From IMG/VR virus record IMGVR_UViG_3300047408_000130, positions 1 to 42,891 of that record: a stretch of 42,891 bases of DNA; one strand, written 5' to 3'. Below, piece after piece: positions 6,635-12,703 of the stretch. This DNA is from a virus. Below the pieces are notes generated by a model. The model saw nothing but the letters and a program-made list of their open reading frames with translations. It was not told the DNA's origin and made no database searches. Each line of letters opens with the position of its first letter. The first letter of the stretch is position 1. A program made the position numbers and the translations under genes.

Positions 6635-6853
6635 TCACTCCTGTGCTGGTGTTTCCGCAGCCGTCTCTTCCACGGGGAGCGCCGCTGCCGTGTTCCGATA
6701 GGCGACCCCCTTGTAGCGCGCGATCTGCCAGTATTTGCCGTCCCAGCACAGCAGGTCGCCGACATGCGGATCGAACGGAATGGGCGAACCGTCGACCTCG
6801 ACGATGATGGCTGGGAACGCTTCGTTGTCGCCGATGTCCTTTGGCTTACCCAT
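6635..6853 (-). CDS. Small phage protein, probable appendage accessory
   Basis: 72 aa with GGGAGA before the ATG. VGDLLCWDGKYWQIARYKGV is a compact β motif seen in small phage proteins next to fibre or SPRY genes. The C-terminal ~15 residues are acidic and Ala-rich (PVEETAAETPAQE). It lies immediately upstream of the SPRY-like protein with a 12-base gap. Function unknown. Confidence 0.6.
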   Translation of the reverse strand: MGKPKDIGDNEAFPAIIVEVDGSPIPFDPHVGDLLCWDGKYWQIARYKGVAYRNTAAALPVEETAAETPAQE

Positions 6854-6862
6854 GTTGTCTCC

Positions 6863-6955
6863 CTACAGGGCGCCGGTCATCACCAGCACCAGCACCACCA
6901 CCACCACCGCCACGATCGCCATTGCCGCGCCAATGTACCTCTGCTCTTCGGTCAT
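6863..6955 (-). CDS. Single-helix membrane micro-protein
   Basis: 30 aa from ATG 6955: six to seven polar residues (MTEEQRY) followed by one long hydrophobic helix rich in Val (AIVAVVVVVLVLVM). AGGGAA lies at normal spacing. The ATG overlaps the TGA of the frameshift-corrected upstream gene as TGATG, a typical coupling signature. A lysis regulator or small membrane peptide is possible; no family is assigned. Confidence 0.5.
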   Translation of the reverse strand: MTEEQRYIGAAMAIVAVVVVVLVLVMTGAL

Positions 6956-7124
6956 CACCGTTCCCTGTAACTCATATCCGCCAGCGAGCCCATCGTCGGC
7001 ACGGCGCCGGCGAGGCCGTACTTCGCCACGATGTGAACCGCTCATAAACGGCAATCGCGTCTTCGAATGCTTTTCCTGGATGTGAGGCGTTCAGATCTTT
7101 TACGGTGTCGACATACGAACTCAT
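6955..7124 (-). pseudogene. Small gene with apparent single-base frameshift
   Basis: From ATG 7124 the frame reads MSSYVDTVKDLNASHPGKAF then EDAIAVYERF, and then continues as an implausible Arg/Trp/Cys-rich tail to 6972. The next frame gives a natural ending, HIVAKYGLAGAVPTMGSL then ADMSYRER, whose TGA (6957-6955) overlaps the next ATG. One extra base near 7036 would join them into about 56 residues. This is either a real loss-of-frame mutation, a sequencing error, or (less likely) programmed shifting. The family is not recognised. Confidence 0.6.
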
Positions 7125-7141
7125 CCCTGCGATCTGGCGAC

Positions 7142-7160
7142 TTGCTACACTCTGTAGCAA
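7142..7160. promoter_or_regulatory. Extended operator TTGCTACACTCTGTAGCAA
   Basis: A perfect copy of the CTACA-N3-TGTAG dyad, extended here to eight-base arms. It lies 18 bases upstream of the minus-strand gene starting at 7124 and overlaps the stop codon of the gene before it. It is well placed to control most of the minus operon, although I see no good -35 hexamer beside it. Confidence 0.6.
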
Positions 7161-7369
7161 TTGCGATCTGCCGGCAAGCCGTCTTCCCGATCCATACGGA
7201 GCGCGAGGTCGCATGGCAGCTCATGCCACAGTGCATCCCGCAACTCACCGAGCTTGAGGTCGAGCCGCTGCATAACTGTGGCCGGCTCCTGACCCGCATA
7301 ATAAGCGGCGATCGCCCGATCGATCTGGCGGAGCAGCGCATGGATCTTCGTTGCCCTGCTACGCTTCAT
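7145..7369 (-). CDS. Small helical hypothetical protein, first of minus operon
   Basis: 74 aa from ATG 7369, with GAGG about eight bases upstream. Helical throughout: ATKIHALLRQIDRAIAAYY and MQRLDLKLGELRDALWHEL. No family recognised. It would be the first gene of the leftward operon that ends at 4388. The long non-coding region 7370-8505 lies upstream and presumably contains its promoter, which I could not locate with confidence. Confidence 0.55.
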   Translation of the reverse strand: MKRSRATKIHALLRQIDRAIAAYYAGQEPATVMQRLDLKLGELRDALWHELPCDLALRMDREDGLPADRNCYRV

Positions 7370-7552
7370 GCGGAGCCCCTCATTGCTACAGCCCCCGCAG
7401 ACACAGCTTCCGACAAGACCTCTCCCCTTTGCCGCCCCACACTGGGGGCCTTCCTGAGGGTCTCCGCCCCGTATGGCCACCCCCAACCCCCTAGATCGTA
7501 CCCCTCAGAGGTCGGGGCTTAAGTGCCCAGAATTCTCCCGCCGGTTGGTTAT

Positions 7553-7713
7553 GGGTGGTGCTGGGGCCCCTGGGGATTTCTCGCCGCCGATCGGTGGGTG
7601 GTGTTGGGGCCCCTACAGCCGGCTCTGGTTCTAATCGGGCTGCAGGAAGCTGGGTCTCGTTCATATTGGGCTGGGTGGGGTTCCAGAAGCAGTGATCTCG
7701 TTCTTATCGGGCT
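7553..7713. repeat. Two families of direct repeats in the non-coding region
   Basis: Family A: GGGTGGTGYTGGGGCCCCT at 7553-7571 and 7596-7614 (one mismatch, 43-bp pitch, with a GGGGCCCC core). Family B: consensus TCTCGTTCTTATCGGGCT at 7624-7641, 7655-7672 and 7696-7713 (up to four differences from consensus). No convincing gene covers them. The plus frame 7523-7843 is judged spurious. They look like protein-binding arrays in an origin or control region. Confidence 0.7.
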
Positions 7714-7785
7714 CCCCCCCAAGAAAGAACCCCCCCACGGAGGTTTCCTTTCCTACAACTTACCGGTGTGGTGTGGGGGGCCTGG

Positions 7786-7947
7786 TTGTAGGTACCGGAC
7801 TTGTAGGTACCGGACTGTAGTCCTATCCGTGTTAGCACAGTAGGTATGACGAATGCAGGCAAAGTGCATACACATCCGTGCTATCACGGATAGGACATAG
7901 GTCCGTGTTATCACGGTTAAGGTTGGGGGATAGTTACCAATGGTAAC
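7786..7947. repeat. Repeat cluster, candidate origin or control site
   Basis: Two perfect tandem 15-mers TTGTAGGTACCGGAC (7786-7800, 7801-7815). Three dyads of the type CCGTG-N4-CACGG: 7827-7840 (right arm CACAG), 7876-7889 and 7903-7916. A 12-base inverted pair GTCCTATCCGTG (7820-7831) and CACGGATAGGAC (7885-7896). A separate palindrome GTTACC AAT GGTAAC (7933-7947). Such density of iterated sites between divergent operons is typical of replication origins, partition sites or complex operators. Which one is not determined. Confidence 0.75.
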
Positions 7948-8069
7948 GATATCCCTCTGCCCGCCCTTTGATCACCCTGCCTACCTGCAAGCTGTAATCA
8001 GCTGATGGCTGGGGGAACGGCAGGGTCGGGAGCCGCGCGCGAGTAGAGGATAGGAATTTCTACTTGTCA

Positions 8070-8143
8070 AGTTGTCAACTGACACCAACGATATCAACGC
8101 ATTAGACGACACCATGATGTCAGATTCGCCGCCGATTCGGCGG
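8070..8143. repeat. Two palindromes in the non-coding region
   Basis: AGTTGTCAACT (8070-8080) lies within repeated TGTCA steps, and CCGCCGATTCGGCGG (8129-8143) is a perfect seven-base-arm palindrome that includes a GATTC (GANTC) site, with another GATTC at 8123. The GANTC sites may matter because the phage encodes a GcrA homologue, but this is speculative. Confidence 0.5.
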
Positions 8144-8220
8144 TTGCAGTGCAGCGAACCAGTGGCAGAAAGCGGCCGTAAACTATTTTTTGGACAAACG
8201 GCAGCTTTGTACGTTTCGGA

Positions 8221-8250
8221 TTGACAACTACGACGGCGTCTGCGTATTGT
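8221..8250 (+). promoter_or_regulatory. Candidate promoter of the 8506 operon
   Basis: TTGACA (8221-8226), 18-bp spacer, TATTGT (8245-8250). This is the best sigma70-type match in the 1.1-kb non-coding region and points towards the small-gene operon at 8506. It would give a leader of about 250 bases containing the hairpin at 8441-8474. No repressor dyad overlaps it. Confidence 0.5.
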
Positions 8251-8440
8251 GGACATGTTGGCTCGCCCATGCGAGCCGGTTCACCGGATCGGGTCTGCCC
8301 CTCCACAAGGCAGCCGCGCGCGGACAACCCGCGCCAGCAACGATCCCGCGCCACTCCCGAGCGCCGCGCGTCAATGCGCGTCCCGCCGGAGCAACCCGCC
8401 ACCAGAGCGAAGCCATGCCCACGCATTGGCGATATTCGAC

Positions 8441-8474
8441 GTGCCGCCCATGCGACGGCGCGTCCGATATCACC
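8441..8474 (+). repeat. Structured leader repeat, copy 1
   Basis: 34 bases that recur at 8746-8779 with four changes. The copy, with three bases before it, forms a nine-bp stem GACGTGCCG/CGGCGCGTC around the loop CCCATGCGA. It lies 32 bases before the 8506 gene. The second copy keeps the loop (CCCACGCGA) and most of the stem, including a change of a T-G pair to T-A, which argues for selection on RNA structure. Confidence 0.65.
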
Positions 8475-8505
8475 CCCGCAAACCCCAACCCTACGGAGTT
8501 CCACC

Positions 8506-8742
8506 ATGGCTTCCGAATTTGAATATACCGTCCACTTTCAGAAGGGCGCCCGCGTCGGCGCTCGTTCCTTCCGCATGGTCCCCGTGCAGGCGGTGACACC
8601 ATCGCAAGCTTGCGCGAAGGCGCGCCTTGAGTTCCCCGACGCGCGATCCAAGGGCTACCACATCACGCGCGTTGATCATTCCGACGACAATGGCCGCATC
8701 ATCATTGATGAATGGAATGGCTGGGAATTTGTCGAGAACTAA
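8506..8742 (+). CDS. Small hypothetical protein, first of small-gene operon
   Basis: 78 aa with CGGAG before the ATG. Two-part α/β pattern: EYTVHFQKGARVGARSFRMV, a helix VTPSQACAKARLEFP, then YHITRVDHSDDNGRIIIDEW. It could be a small β-sheet domain acting as an inhibitor or adaptor, but no family is recognised. It is the first product expected from the promoter at 8221. Its leader carries a conserved hairpin that recurs before the next gene. Confidence 0.65.
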   Translation: MASEFEYTVHFQKGARVGARSFRMVPVQAVTPSQACAKARLEFPDARSKGYHITRVDHSDDNGRIIIDEWNGWEFVEN

Positions 8743-8745
8743 CGC

Positions 8746-8779
8746 GTGCAGCCCACGCGACGGCACGTCCGATTTCACC
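8746..8779 (+). repeat. Structured leader repeat, copy 2
   Basis: Second copy of the 34-base element at 8441-8474, 20 bases before the start of the 8800 gene. The hairpin is retained with one A-G mismatch and loop CCCACGCGA. A small alternative hairpin GCGTG-CAGCC-CACGC is also possible here. It is followed by the CGAAAGG ribosome site used throughout this operon. Confidence 0.65.
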
Positions 8780-8799
8780 GCAACCGAAAGGCAACTCCA

Positions 8800-9012
8800 A
8801 TGATCGGCAATCTTTACGAGACGACAGAGGCAACCCTAGTCGAGGCACACAAGAGCGGCGCGGCTTATTGGACGCGTAATCGCACGCTGGCAGCAACGGA
8901 AGACCGGCTTTCGTCACTGGCGCGCTCCATTGGCTACCATGGCGAGGAAAACGACGCTTGGCTGGCCGGATATTACGGCGCCAAGCGCCGCGACCAAAAT
9001 GCACGCATCTAG
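8800..9012 (+). CDS. Small hypothetical protein
   Basis: 70 aa from ATG 8800, preceded by CCGAAAGGCAACTCCA, the ribosome-site pattern typical of this operon. Sequence pattern: TTEATLVEAHKSGAAYW, then a helical end EENDAWLAGYYGAKRRDQNA. The N-terminal part, with a possible helix-turn-helix, is not conclusive. The stop TAG (9010-9012) touches the first base of the hammerhead ribozyme, so ribosomes finishing here would cover its stem II. Confidence 0.65.
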   Translation: MIGNLYETTEATLVEAHKSGAAYWTRNRTLAATEDRLSSLARSIGYHGEENDAWLAGYYGAKRRDQNARI

Positions 9013-9063
9013 GACGAAACGGGGGCAACCCCGTCGCATGGTTAGGCCATGCCTGATGAGTCC
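9012..9063 (+). ncRNA. Type II hammerhead self-cleaving ribozyme
   Basis: All parts of a hammerhead in the type II (open stem II) order are present. Stem II strand GGAC (9012-9015); core GAAA (9016-9019); stem III ACGGGG/CCCCGT (9019-9024, 9029-9034) closed by a GCAA tetraloop; cleavage triplet GTC with C17 at 9035; stem I GCATGG/CCATGC (9036-9041, 9047-9052) with loop TTAGG; core CTGATGA (9053-9059); stem II strand GTCC (9060-9063). Every stem is fully paired and every invariant core base is correct. Predicted self-cleavage is between 9035 and 9036. It lies between two genes of one operon, 20 bases before the next ATG, so it may split the transcript and separate expression of the two halves. 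Confidence 0.95.
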
Positions 9064-9082
9064 AATCCGAAAGGCAAATCCA

Positions 9083-9304
9083 ATGAAACTTTTCGATCAA
9101 CCCCTGACCGTCACTCTCACAACGGCACAATGGCTGGACGTGCAAGTCGCACTGTCGGACGCATGGGCGCACAATGAGCGGCATTTCCCATGCATCGCGC
9201 GCGAGAATATCGCGCTCAAACATGTGCTCGCTGCACAGACGCGAACGGCCATCGATGCGGCAGCTGCACAAGTCGATGAGATGCGGGCCGCACGCGCGGC
9301 TTAG
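9083..9304 (+). CDS. Small hypothetical protein directly after the ribozyme
   Basis: 73 aa from ATG 9083, with CCGAAAGG at 9067-9074. Pattern: LTVTLTTAQWLDVQVALSDA, then HVLAAQTRTAIDAAAAQVDE, a helix pair with an alanine-rich end. After ribozyme cleavage its mRNA would start with stem I and the CUGAUGA strand and keep its ribosome site. Function unknown; no family recognised. Confidence 0.65.
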   Translation: MKLFDQPLTVTLTTAQWLDVQVALSDAWAHNERHFPCIARENIALKHVLAAQTRTAIDAAAAQVDEMRAARAA

Positions 9305-9315
9305 TTTCCCCAATC

Positions 9316-9392
9316 GGGCACGCCGCAAACGTGCCCATCTGCCGCTTAGATGCTGCCGCAAACAGCATCACACGCGCCGCCGCAAACGGCGC
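9316..9392 (+). repeat. Three tandem hairpins with identical CCGCAAA loops
   Basis: GGGCACG/CGTGCCC (9316-9336), GATGCTG/CAGCATC (9349-9369) and GCGCCG/CGGCGC (9374-9392). Each stem is perfectly paired and each loop is CCGCAAA. The stems differ completely while the loop is constant. A weaker hairpin with loop GCCGCTT (9336-9352) lies between the first two. They fill the gap before the GP88-like gene. No U-tract follows, so they are not standard terminators. Confidence 0.85.
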
Positions 9393-9415
9393 TTAAACCT
9401 TGAAAGGCTATCCCT

Positions 9416-10207
9416 ATGTCGATCATCTATGATCTGTCTAAGCTTGCGCCCGATACGCGCGAGTTGATCCTATACACTCCCAAGTTCCGCAAATGGTTCT
9501 CGCAAAAGCCTGACGCGATGCTGCGGCTTGATGGCTCTACCAAGGTCATCAAGGGCAACAAGTATGGGTTCAAGACTGCCATTCTCTATCTTGCTCCCGC
9601 GTCCATCTCAGGGGCCAACGTGTGCCCAATGGCCACCTTGGCCGCATGCGCCAGCGCTTGCCTCAATACAGCGGGACGCGGCGCAATGACTGGCGTGCAA
9701 ATATCGCGACTGCGCAAGACCCTGTTTTGGCTTCAGTTCCGCGACGAAGCCATTGCCATGATCAAGGCCGAAATCGCCATGTTCGAGGCGCGCGCGGCAA
9801 AGCAGGGGTGGACGTTGCTAGTCCGACTGAACGGTACCTCTGATCTGCGATGGGAAAACTACGGGATCGTGCAAGCTTTCCCCCTCGTCCAGTTCTACGA
9901 CTACACAAAGCTTGCCAATCGCAAAAACGTGCCCGCGAATTACGATCTCACCTTTAGCTATTCCGGCGTTGCGGCTTATCAGTCGCAAGTGGCGATTGCG
10001 CTCGCGAACGGCATGCGCATGGCCGTTGTGTACGGCAAGCGCCGCACAGTTGAAACCATTCTCGCGAATGGCGATGGGTTCATGGGTCTGGATTTGGTTG
10101 ATGGTGACGACACCGATATTCGCCACCTTGACCCCGCGGGCGCTGCGGTTGCGCTCTATGCCAAAGGCAAGGCTAAGCACGATCACTCAGGCTTTGTTGT
10201 TCACTAA
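9416..10207 (+). CDS. GP88 (gene product 88) family phage protein
   Basis: 263 aa, start after TTGAAAGGCTATCCCT. The block KYGFKTAILYLAPASISGAN followed by VCPMATLAACASACLNTAGR (about residues 44-84), with its Cys cluster, is the hallmark of the GP88 family, found in actinophages and other phages. Later conserved pieces are RLNGTSDLRWE, FYDYTKLANR and LTFSYSG. The Cys cluster and Asn/Asp-rich strands suggest a metal or Fe-S centre, which is inference. Family function is unknown. The gene is the largest in the ribozyme/hairpin operon and is flanked on both sides by CCGCAAA-loop hairpins. Confidence 0.85.
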   Translation: MSIIYDLSKLAPDTRELILYTPKFRKWFSQKPDAMLRLDGSTKVIKGNKYGFKTAILYLAPASISGANVCPMATLAACASACLNTAGRGAMTGVQISRLRKTLFWLQFRDEAIAMIKAEIAMFEARAAKQGWTLLVRLNGTSDLRWENYGIVQAFPLVQFYDYTKLANRKNVPANYDLTFSYSGVAAYQSQVAIALANGMRMAVVYGKRRTVETILANGDGFMGLDLVDGDDTDIRHLDPAGAAVALYAKGKAKHDHSGFVVH

Positions 10208-10213
10208 CAACGA

Positions 10214-10238
10214 TGCGGCATGCCGCAAACGTGCCGCA
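10214..10238 (+). repeat. Hairpin with CCGCAAA loop after GP88 gene
   Basis: TGCGGCATG pairs with CGTGCCGCA (nine pairs, one T-G) around the loop CCGCAAA. It starts seven bases after the GP88 stop. It belongs to the same family as 9316-9392. Confidence 0.8.
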
Positions 10239-10272
10239 CGTTTCATATCAACTCCACTCGAAAGGACAATCA

Positions 10273-10455
10273 ATGTTCAGGATCACAGATGAGAGCAATC
10301 GCTATAGCGATGCATTTGCCTTGCATAAACTCAACGCGCACGGCCAGTGGCTTGTCGTCGAAGTTTGCCAAACGCGTTATGAGGCGGAACTAACAAAACA
10401 ACGCCGCGAAGACAACGCCAAAATCGTAGCGGCATGCCTCGCGGAAAGGGAATAA
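10273..10455 (+). CDS. Small hypothetical protein
   Basis: 60 aa from ATG 10273, preceded by CTCGAAAGGACAATCA. FRITDESNRYSDAFALHKLN then HGQWLVVEVCQTRYEAELTK: a short β-hairpin-like start and a charged helical end. No family recognised. Three bases separate its stop from the next ATG. Confidence 0.6.
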   Translation: MFRITDESNRYSDAFALHKLNAHGQWLVVEVCQTRYEAELTKQRREDNAKIVAACLAERE

Positions 10456-10457
10456 CC

Positions 10458-10625
10458 ATGATCATGCGACGTTGCATCTACTCGCGATTTGCCTCGCGCA
10501 TGCTGGCGCGAATGGGTCTGGAGTACATGCGCATGATGGGCGAGTTCGACAACAGCGACCGTCCGCGTATTCAGCGTGTGGACGGCGTTTGGTGCGTCAC
10601 GACGCTGCGCGTTTTCACAAGCTGA
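10458..10625 (+). CDS. Small Met/Arg-rich hypothetical protein
   Basis: 55 aa from ATG 10458, with GAAAGGG ten bases upstream. The first half is basic and Met-rich (MIMRRCIYSRFASRMLARMG), the second more polar (NSDRPRIQRVDGVWCVTTLR). No family recognised. Support is tight packing and the operon's typical ribosome site. Confidence 0.5.
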   Translation: MIMRRCIYSRFASRMLARMGLEYMRMMGEFDNSDRPRIQRVDGVWCVTTLRVFTS

Positions 10626-10657
10626 CCCGCAAACCGTAAACCTGAAAGGCAACAGCC

Positions 10658-10945
10658 ATGATGACGTTCGAACAGTTCCAAGCGACCCGCACGCCTTGCG
10701 ACGACCTTGGCGCAAAGCTCAAGGACGACAGATGGAAAGAGGCCTGCGCGATGGCCGCCAAGGGCAATGTGTATCTGGATTGTCTCTACATCGAAGACGT
10801 GAGCGACGACCGGAACCTGCATGCCAATTGGTCGCTGCAACGCGACCGCGACATTGAAACCGGCGACGACCTCACCGCGCTGGAACGCAAGCTTTACGAC
10901 TGGGCAGTGGCGGAAGGGTACTGCGATGACACGCCGACAACCTAG
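10658..10945 (+). CDS. Small acidic hypothetical protein
   Basis: 95 aa, preceded by CTGAAAGGCAACAGCC. FEQFQATRTPCDDLGAKL and NVYLDCLYIEDVSDD look like a small α/β domain; the C-terminus is acidic (EGYCDDTPTT). No family recognised. Its leader also contains CCCGCAAACC, but no matching stem around it. Confidence 0.6.
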   Translation: MMTFEQFQATRTPCDDLGAKLKDDRWKEACAMAAKGNVYLDCLYIEDVSDDRNLHANWSLQRDRDIETGDDLTALERKLYDWAVAEGYCDDTPTT

Positions 10946-10958
10946 GAAGACACCGCAA

Positions 10959-11165
10959 ATGAACATCGACCGCACACTAGCGGCGCTCGCGCGCCAGATG
11001 GACTATCTGGCCAATACCGCCATGGGCGACCTGTCGAAAGACGAGGCCGACCTGTTCCACACCGCCTGCGACAACATCAATCAGCTGATGGAGTTGATCG
11101 ACCGCCGCGAGAACGGGCCGCCAGACCCGCCAGGATGGGAAGGCGGATTTGCGGAAAATCACTGA
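10959..11165 (+). CDS. Small helical hypothetical protein
   Basis: 68 aa from ATG 10959 with AGGAAGA about ten bases upstream. Two helices (TLAALARQMDYLANTAMG and LFHTACDNINQLMELIDRRE) and a Gly/Pro tail. No family recognised. The 64-base gap that follows carries two GAAAGG sites and no gene. Confidence 0.6.
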   Translation: MNIDRTLAALARQMDYLANTAMGDLSKDEADLFHTACDNINQLMELIDRRENGPPDPPGWEGGFAENH

Positions 11166-11229
11166 TTGAGTTTTGACGGACGAAAGGCGAATGCAAAGCT
11201 GAACCCCGCAATCCCGAAAGGAACCGCAA

Positions 11230-11448
11230 ATGAACATGGCAAAGATAACGCTCGATCACATTGGCAAGGCGTCACAGAACAATGATCTTGACGCCGCCCT
11301 CAAGCAGTTGATGGACATTGCGGGGGTCACAACGGGAGATGTCGCCGCGCAAGTGTTCTCCGGTTTTGATTGGGCCGGCGCAGACCAGTGGTCGCGGGTC
11401 GAAAGGCTCGCACGATGGATAAGAGCCGAAAAGGCGTTCTGCGAATAG
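11230..11448 (+). CDS. Small hypothetical protein
   Basis: 72 aa from ATG 11230, after CCCGAAAGGAACCGCAA. Pattern: ITLDHIGKASQNNDLDAALK, then LMDIAGVTTGDVAAQVFSGF and a helical end with Trp residues (DQWSRVERLARWIRAEKAF). I know similar small proteins in Hyphomicrobiales phages but no function. Confidence 0.6.
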   Translation: MNMAKITLDHIGKASQNNDLDAALKQLMDIAGVTTGDVAAQVFSGFDWAGADQWSRVERLARWIRAEKAFCE

Positions 11449-11456
11449 GTCCGCCA

Positions 11457-11561
11457 ATGACGCGCAACCAAAAAGCCGAGTACGCCGTGTTGGCGGTGCT
11501 CTACCTGGGCGAGGGCGTGATCGTGCTTGGCATCGCGCTCGCGCTCTTAGCCCTGTGGTGA
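11457..11561 (+). CDS. Single-helix membrane micro-protein
   Basis: 34 aa from ATG 11457: MTRNQKAEY and then one hydrophobic helix (AVLAVLYLGEGVIVLGIALA). Basic N-terminus and hydrophobic C-terminus suggest N-in insertion. Only a weak AGG precedes the ATG; an in-frame ATG at 11415 overlaps the previous gene. No family recognised. Confidence 0.45.
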   Translation: MTRNQKAEYAVLAVLYLGEGVIVLGIALALLALW

Positions 11562-11584
11562 TAACACATAAACGGAGGCCCGCC

Positions 11585-12280
11585 ATGACCGCAACGATTG
11601 ATGCACCTCACGCGCCAGCAGCGGAAGCGCCGTCCGCTCGGACGATCCGCATGCTGGCGCCAGGTGTTGCCATCATTGATGGGCTGCTCGACGCTCAGCA
11701 GCGCGCGTCGGTGCGGAACGCAATGCGCCGCGGCTGGACGTTTGGCTGGAAGTCATCGAAGAAAACTGACATTTACTCATTTTGGCACCAGCACTTTGCT
11801 GGTCACCGGAGCGGCGGGAAGCCTTACGAATGTTCCGGCGAGCTGGGGAAAACCGCGCCGACATTGTTCGCATTCTGGCAATGGCTAGCGCGCATGCCGT
11901 TCTTTGCCGGCCACGAGCTGGTGCGCTGCTATGCGAATGCATCGTGCTTTGGCGGGGAAGGGACAATCCATACCGACGCTAAGGCGGAGGGGCATTACAC
12001 GGCGATTTATTATCCGGCCGAGCACTGGGAACCGAATTGGGCAGGCGAAACGCTGATCTTTAACGAACAGCGCGACGACATTGTCGCGACCATCTATCCG
12101 CGCCCCAATCGGCTATTGGTATTTCCTGGCAACATGCCGCATGTTGCGCGCGGCGTGAGCCGGACGTGTCCTGAATTGCGGATAACTGTTATGTTCAAAA
12201 CGCGGATCGCCAAACATGATCGAGTCGAAGCTGACACAGTTTCTGATCGTGCAAGCGAAGGCGGACAAGACGCGCCATAG
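11585..12280 (+). CDS. 2-oxoglutarate/Fe(II)-dependent oxygenase
   Basis: 231 aa from ATG 11585 with GGAGG upstream. Prolyl-4-hydroxylase-like double-stranded β-helix: the iron triad is H129-x-D131 (HTDAKAEGHYT) and H186 (FPGNMPHVARG); R199 (ELRITVMF) is placed to bind 2-oxoglutarate. FHQH-like and GGE-TLIF elements (WAGETLIFN) support the fold. Related enzymes hydroxylate proteins, nucleotides or small molecules; the substrate is unknown here. The last 65 bases overlap the next gene, indicating a coupled pair. HSIYGT-type partner proteins next to such oxygenases suggest a two-step oxidation, which is inference. Confidence 0.85.
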   Translation: MTATIDAPHAPAAEAPSARTIRMLAPGVAIIDGLLDAQQRASVRNAMRRGWTFGWKSSKKTDIYSFWHQHFAGHRSGGKPYECSGELGKTAPTLFAFWQWLARMPFFAGHELVRCYANASCFGGEGTIHTDAKAEGHYTAIYYPAEHWEPNWAGETLIFNEQRDDIVATIYPRPNRLLVFPGNMPHVARGVSRTCPELRITVMFKTRIAKHDRVEADTVSDRASEGGQDAP

Positions 12281-12698
12281 CGGGCGCAGTCTGTTTGACC
12301 ACCTGGTCGGGACCCACGACTTGCTGCAACGATGGGGCAACAGCGAGGACGTTTGCAACGCGGGGCTGTTCCACAGCATCTATGGCACGCGACATTTCAA
12401 GCACAAGGCTTGGCCACTGACGGATCGCGCTACAATCCAGAGGCTGATCGGCCACCAAGCCGAATATCCGGCATTTCTGTTCTGCACGATCGACCGGCCA
12501 AGATCTCTCTTTGAGGAAATAAAATCTCCGGCCGAGTGGCTTGTGGTGGCAGAGGATCAGCCAGTGCGGCGCATCCTGCGCGAGATCGAGGCGGCTAATC
12601 TGCTTGAGCAAGGCAGCAAGGGGCGGTGGCTCGCCCTGCTGCGCGATAGCGACATCAGCGCCGCCGCCAAAGCCGCGATCGATGCTCGCGTAATTTGA
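12216..12698 (+). CDS. HD-like, DUF6817-type protein paired with the oxygenase
   Basis: 160 aa. HSGRSLFDHLVGTHDLLQRW followed by VCNAGLFHSIYGT and RLIGHQAEY gives a series of His residues in helices, like an HD-domain metal site in which the usual His-Asp is replaced by His-Ser. This matches what I know as the DUF6817 type. Metal binding is likely, hydrolase or oxygenase activity unknown. It overlaps the 2OG oxygenase gene by 65 bases. In phosphonate catabolism a 2OG oxygenase (PhnY) and an HD-type oxygenase (PhnZ) act in sequence; the resemblance here is only of gene pairing. Confidence 0.7.
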   Translation: MIESKLTQFLIVQAKADKTRHSGRSLFDHLVGTHDLLQRWGNSEDVCNAGLFHSIYGTRHFKHKAWPLTDRATIQRLIGHQAEYPAFLFCTIDRPRSLFEEIKSPAEWLVVAEDQPVRRILREIEAANLLEQGSKGRWLALLRDSDISAAAKAAIDARVI

Positions 12699-12703
12699 GG
12701 GTA

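Noticed and set aside
7523-7843. 106-residue plus-strand frame in the non-coding region
   Set aside because: Its content (LVLIGL twice, Trp/Gly/Cys-rich) follows from the DNA repeats, it has no clear ribosome site, and repeat families in and around it are not in a single frame.
8702-9361. 219-residue minus-strand frame over the small genes
   Set aside because: It runs antisense to three packed plus genes with proper ribosome sites and through the hammerhead; the GRAVAWAA segment it shares with another minus frame is only the translated hairpin repeat.
11170-11215. Possible second hammerhead: GGACGAAAGGCG near 11183, with CTGAA downstream
   Set aside because: The GGAC-GAAA start resembles the ribozyme at 9012, but there is no CTGANGA core, no GTC site and no closing stems. 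It is probably the shared GAAAGG ribosome-site motif.
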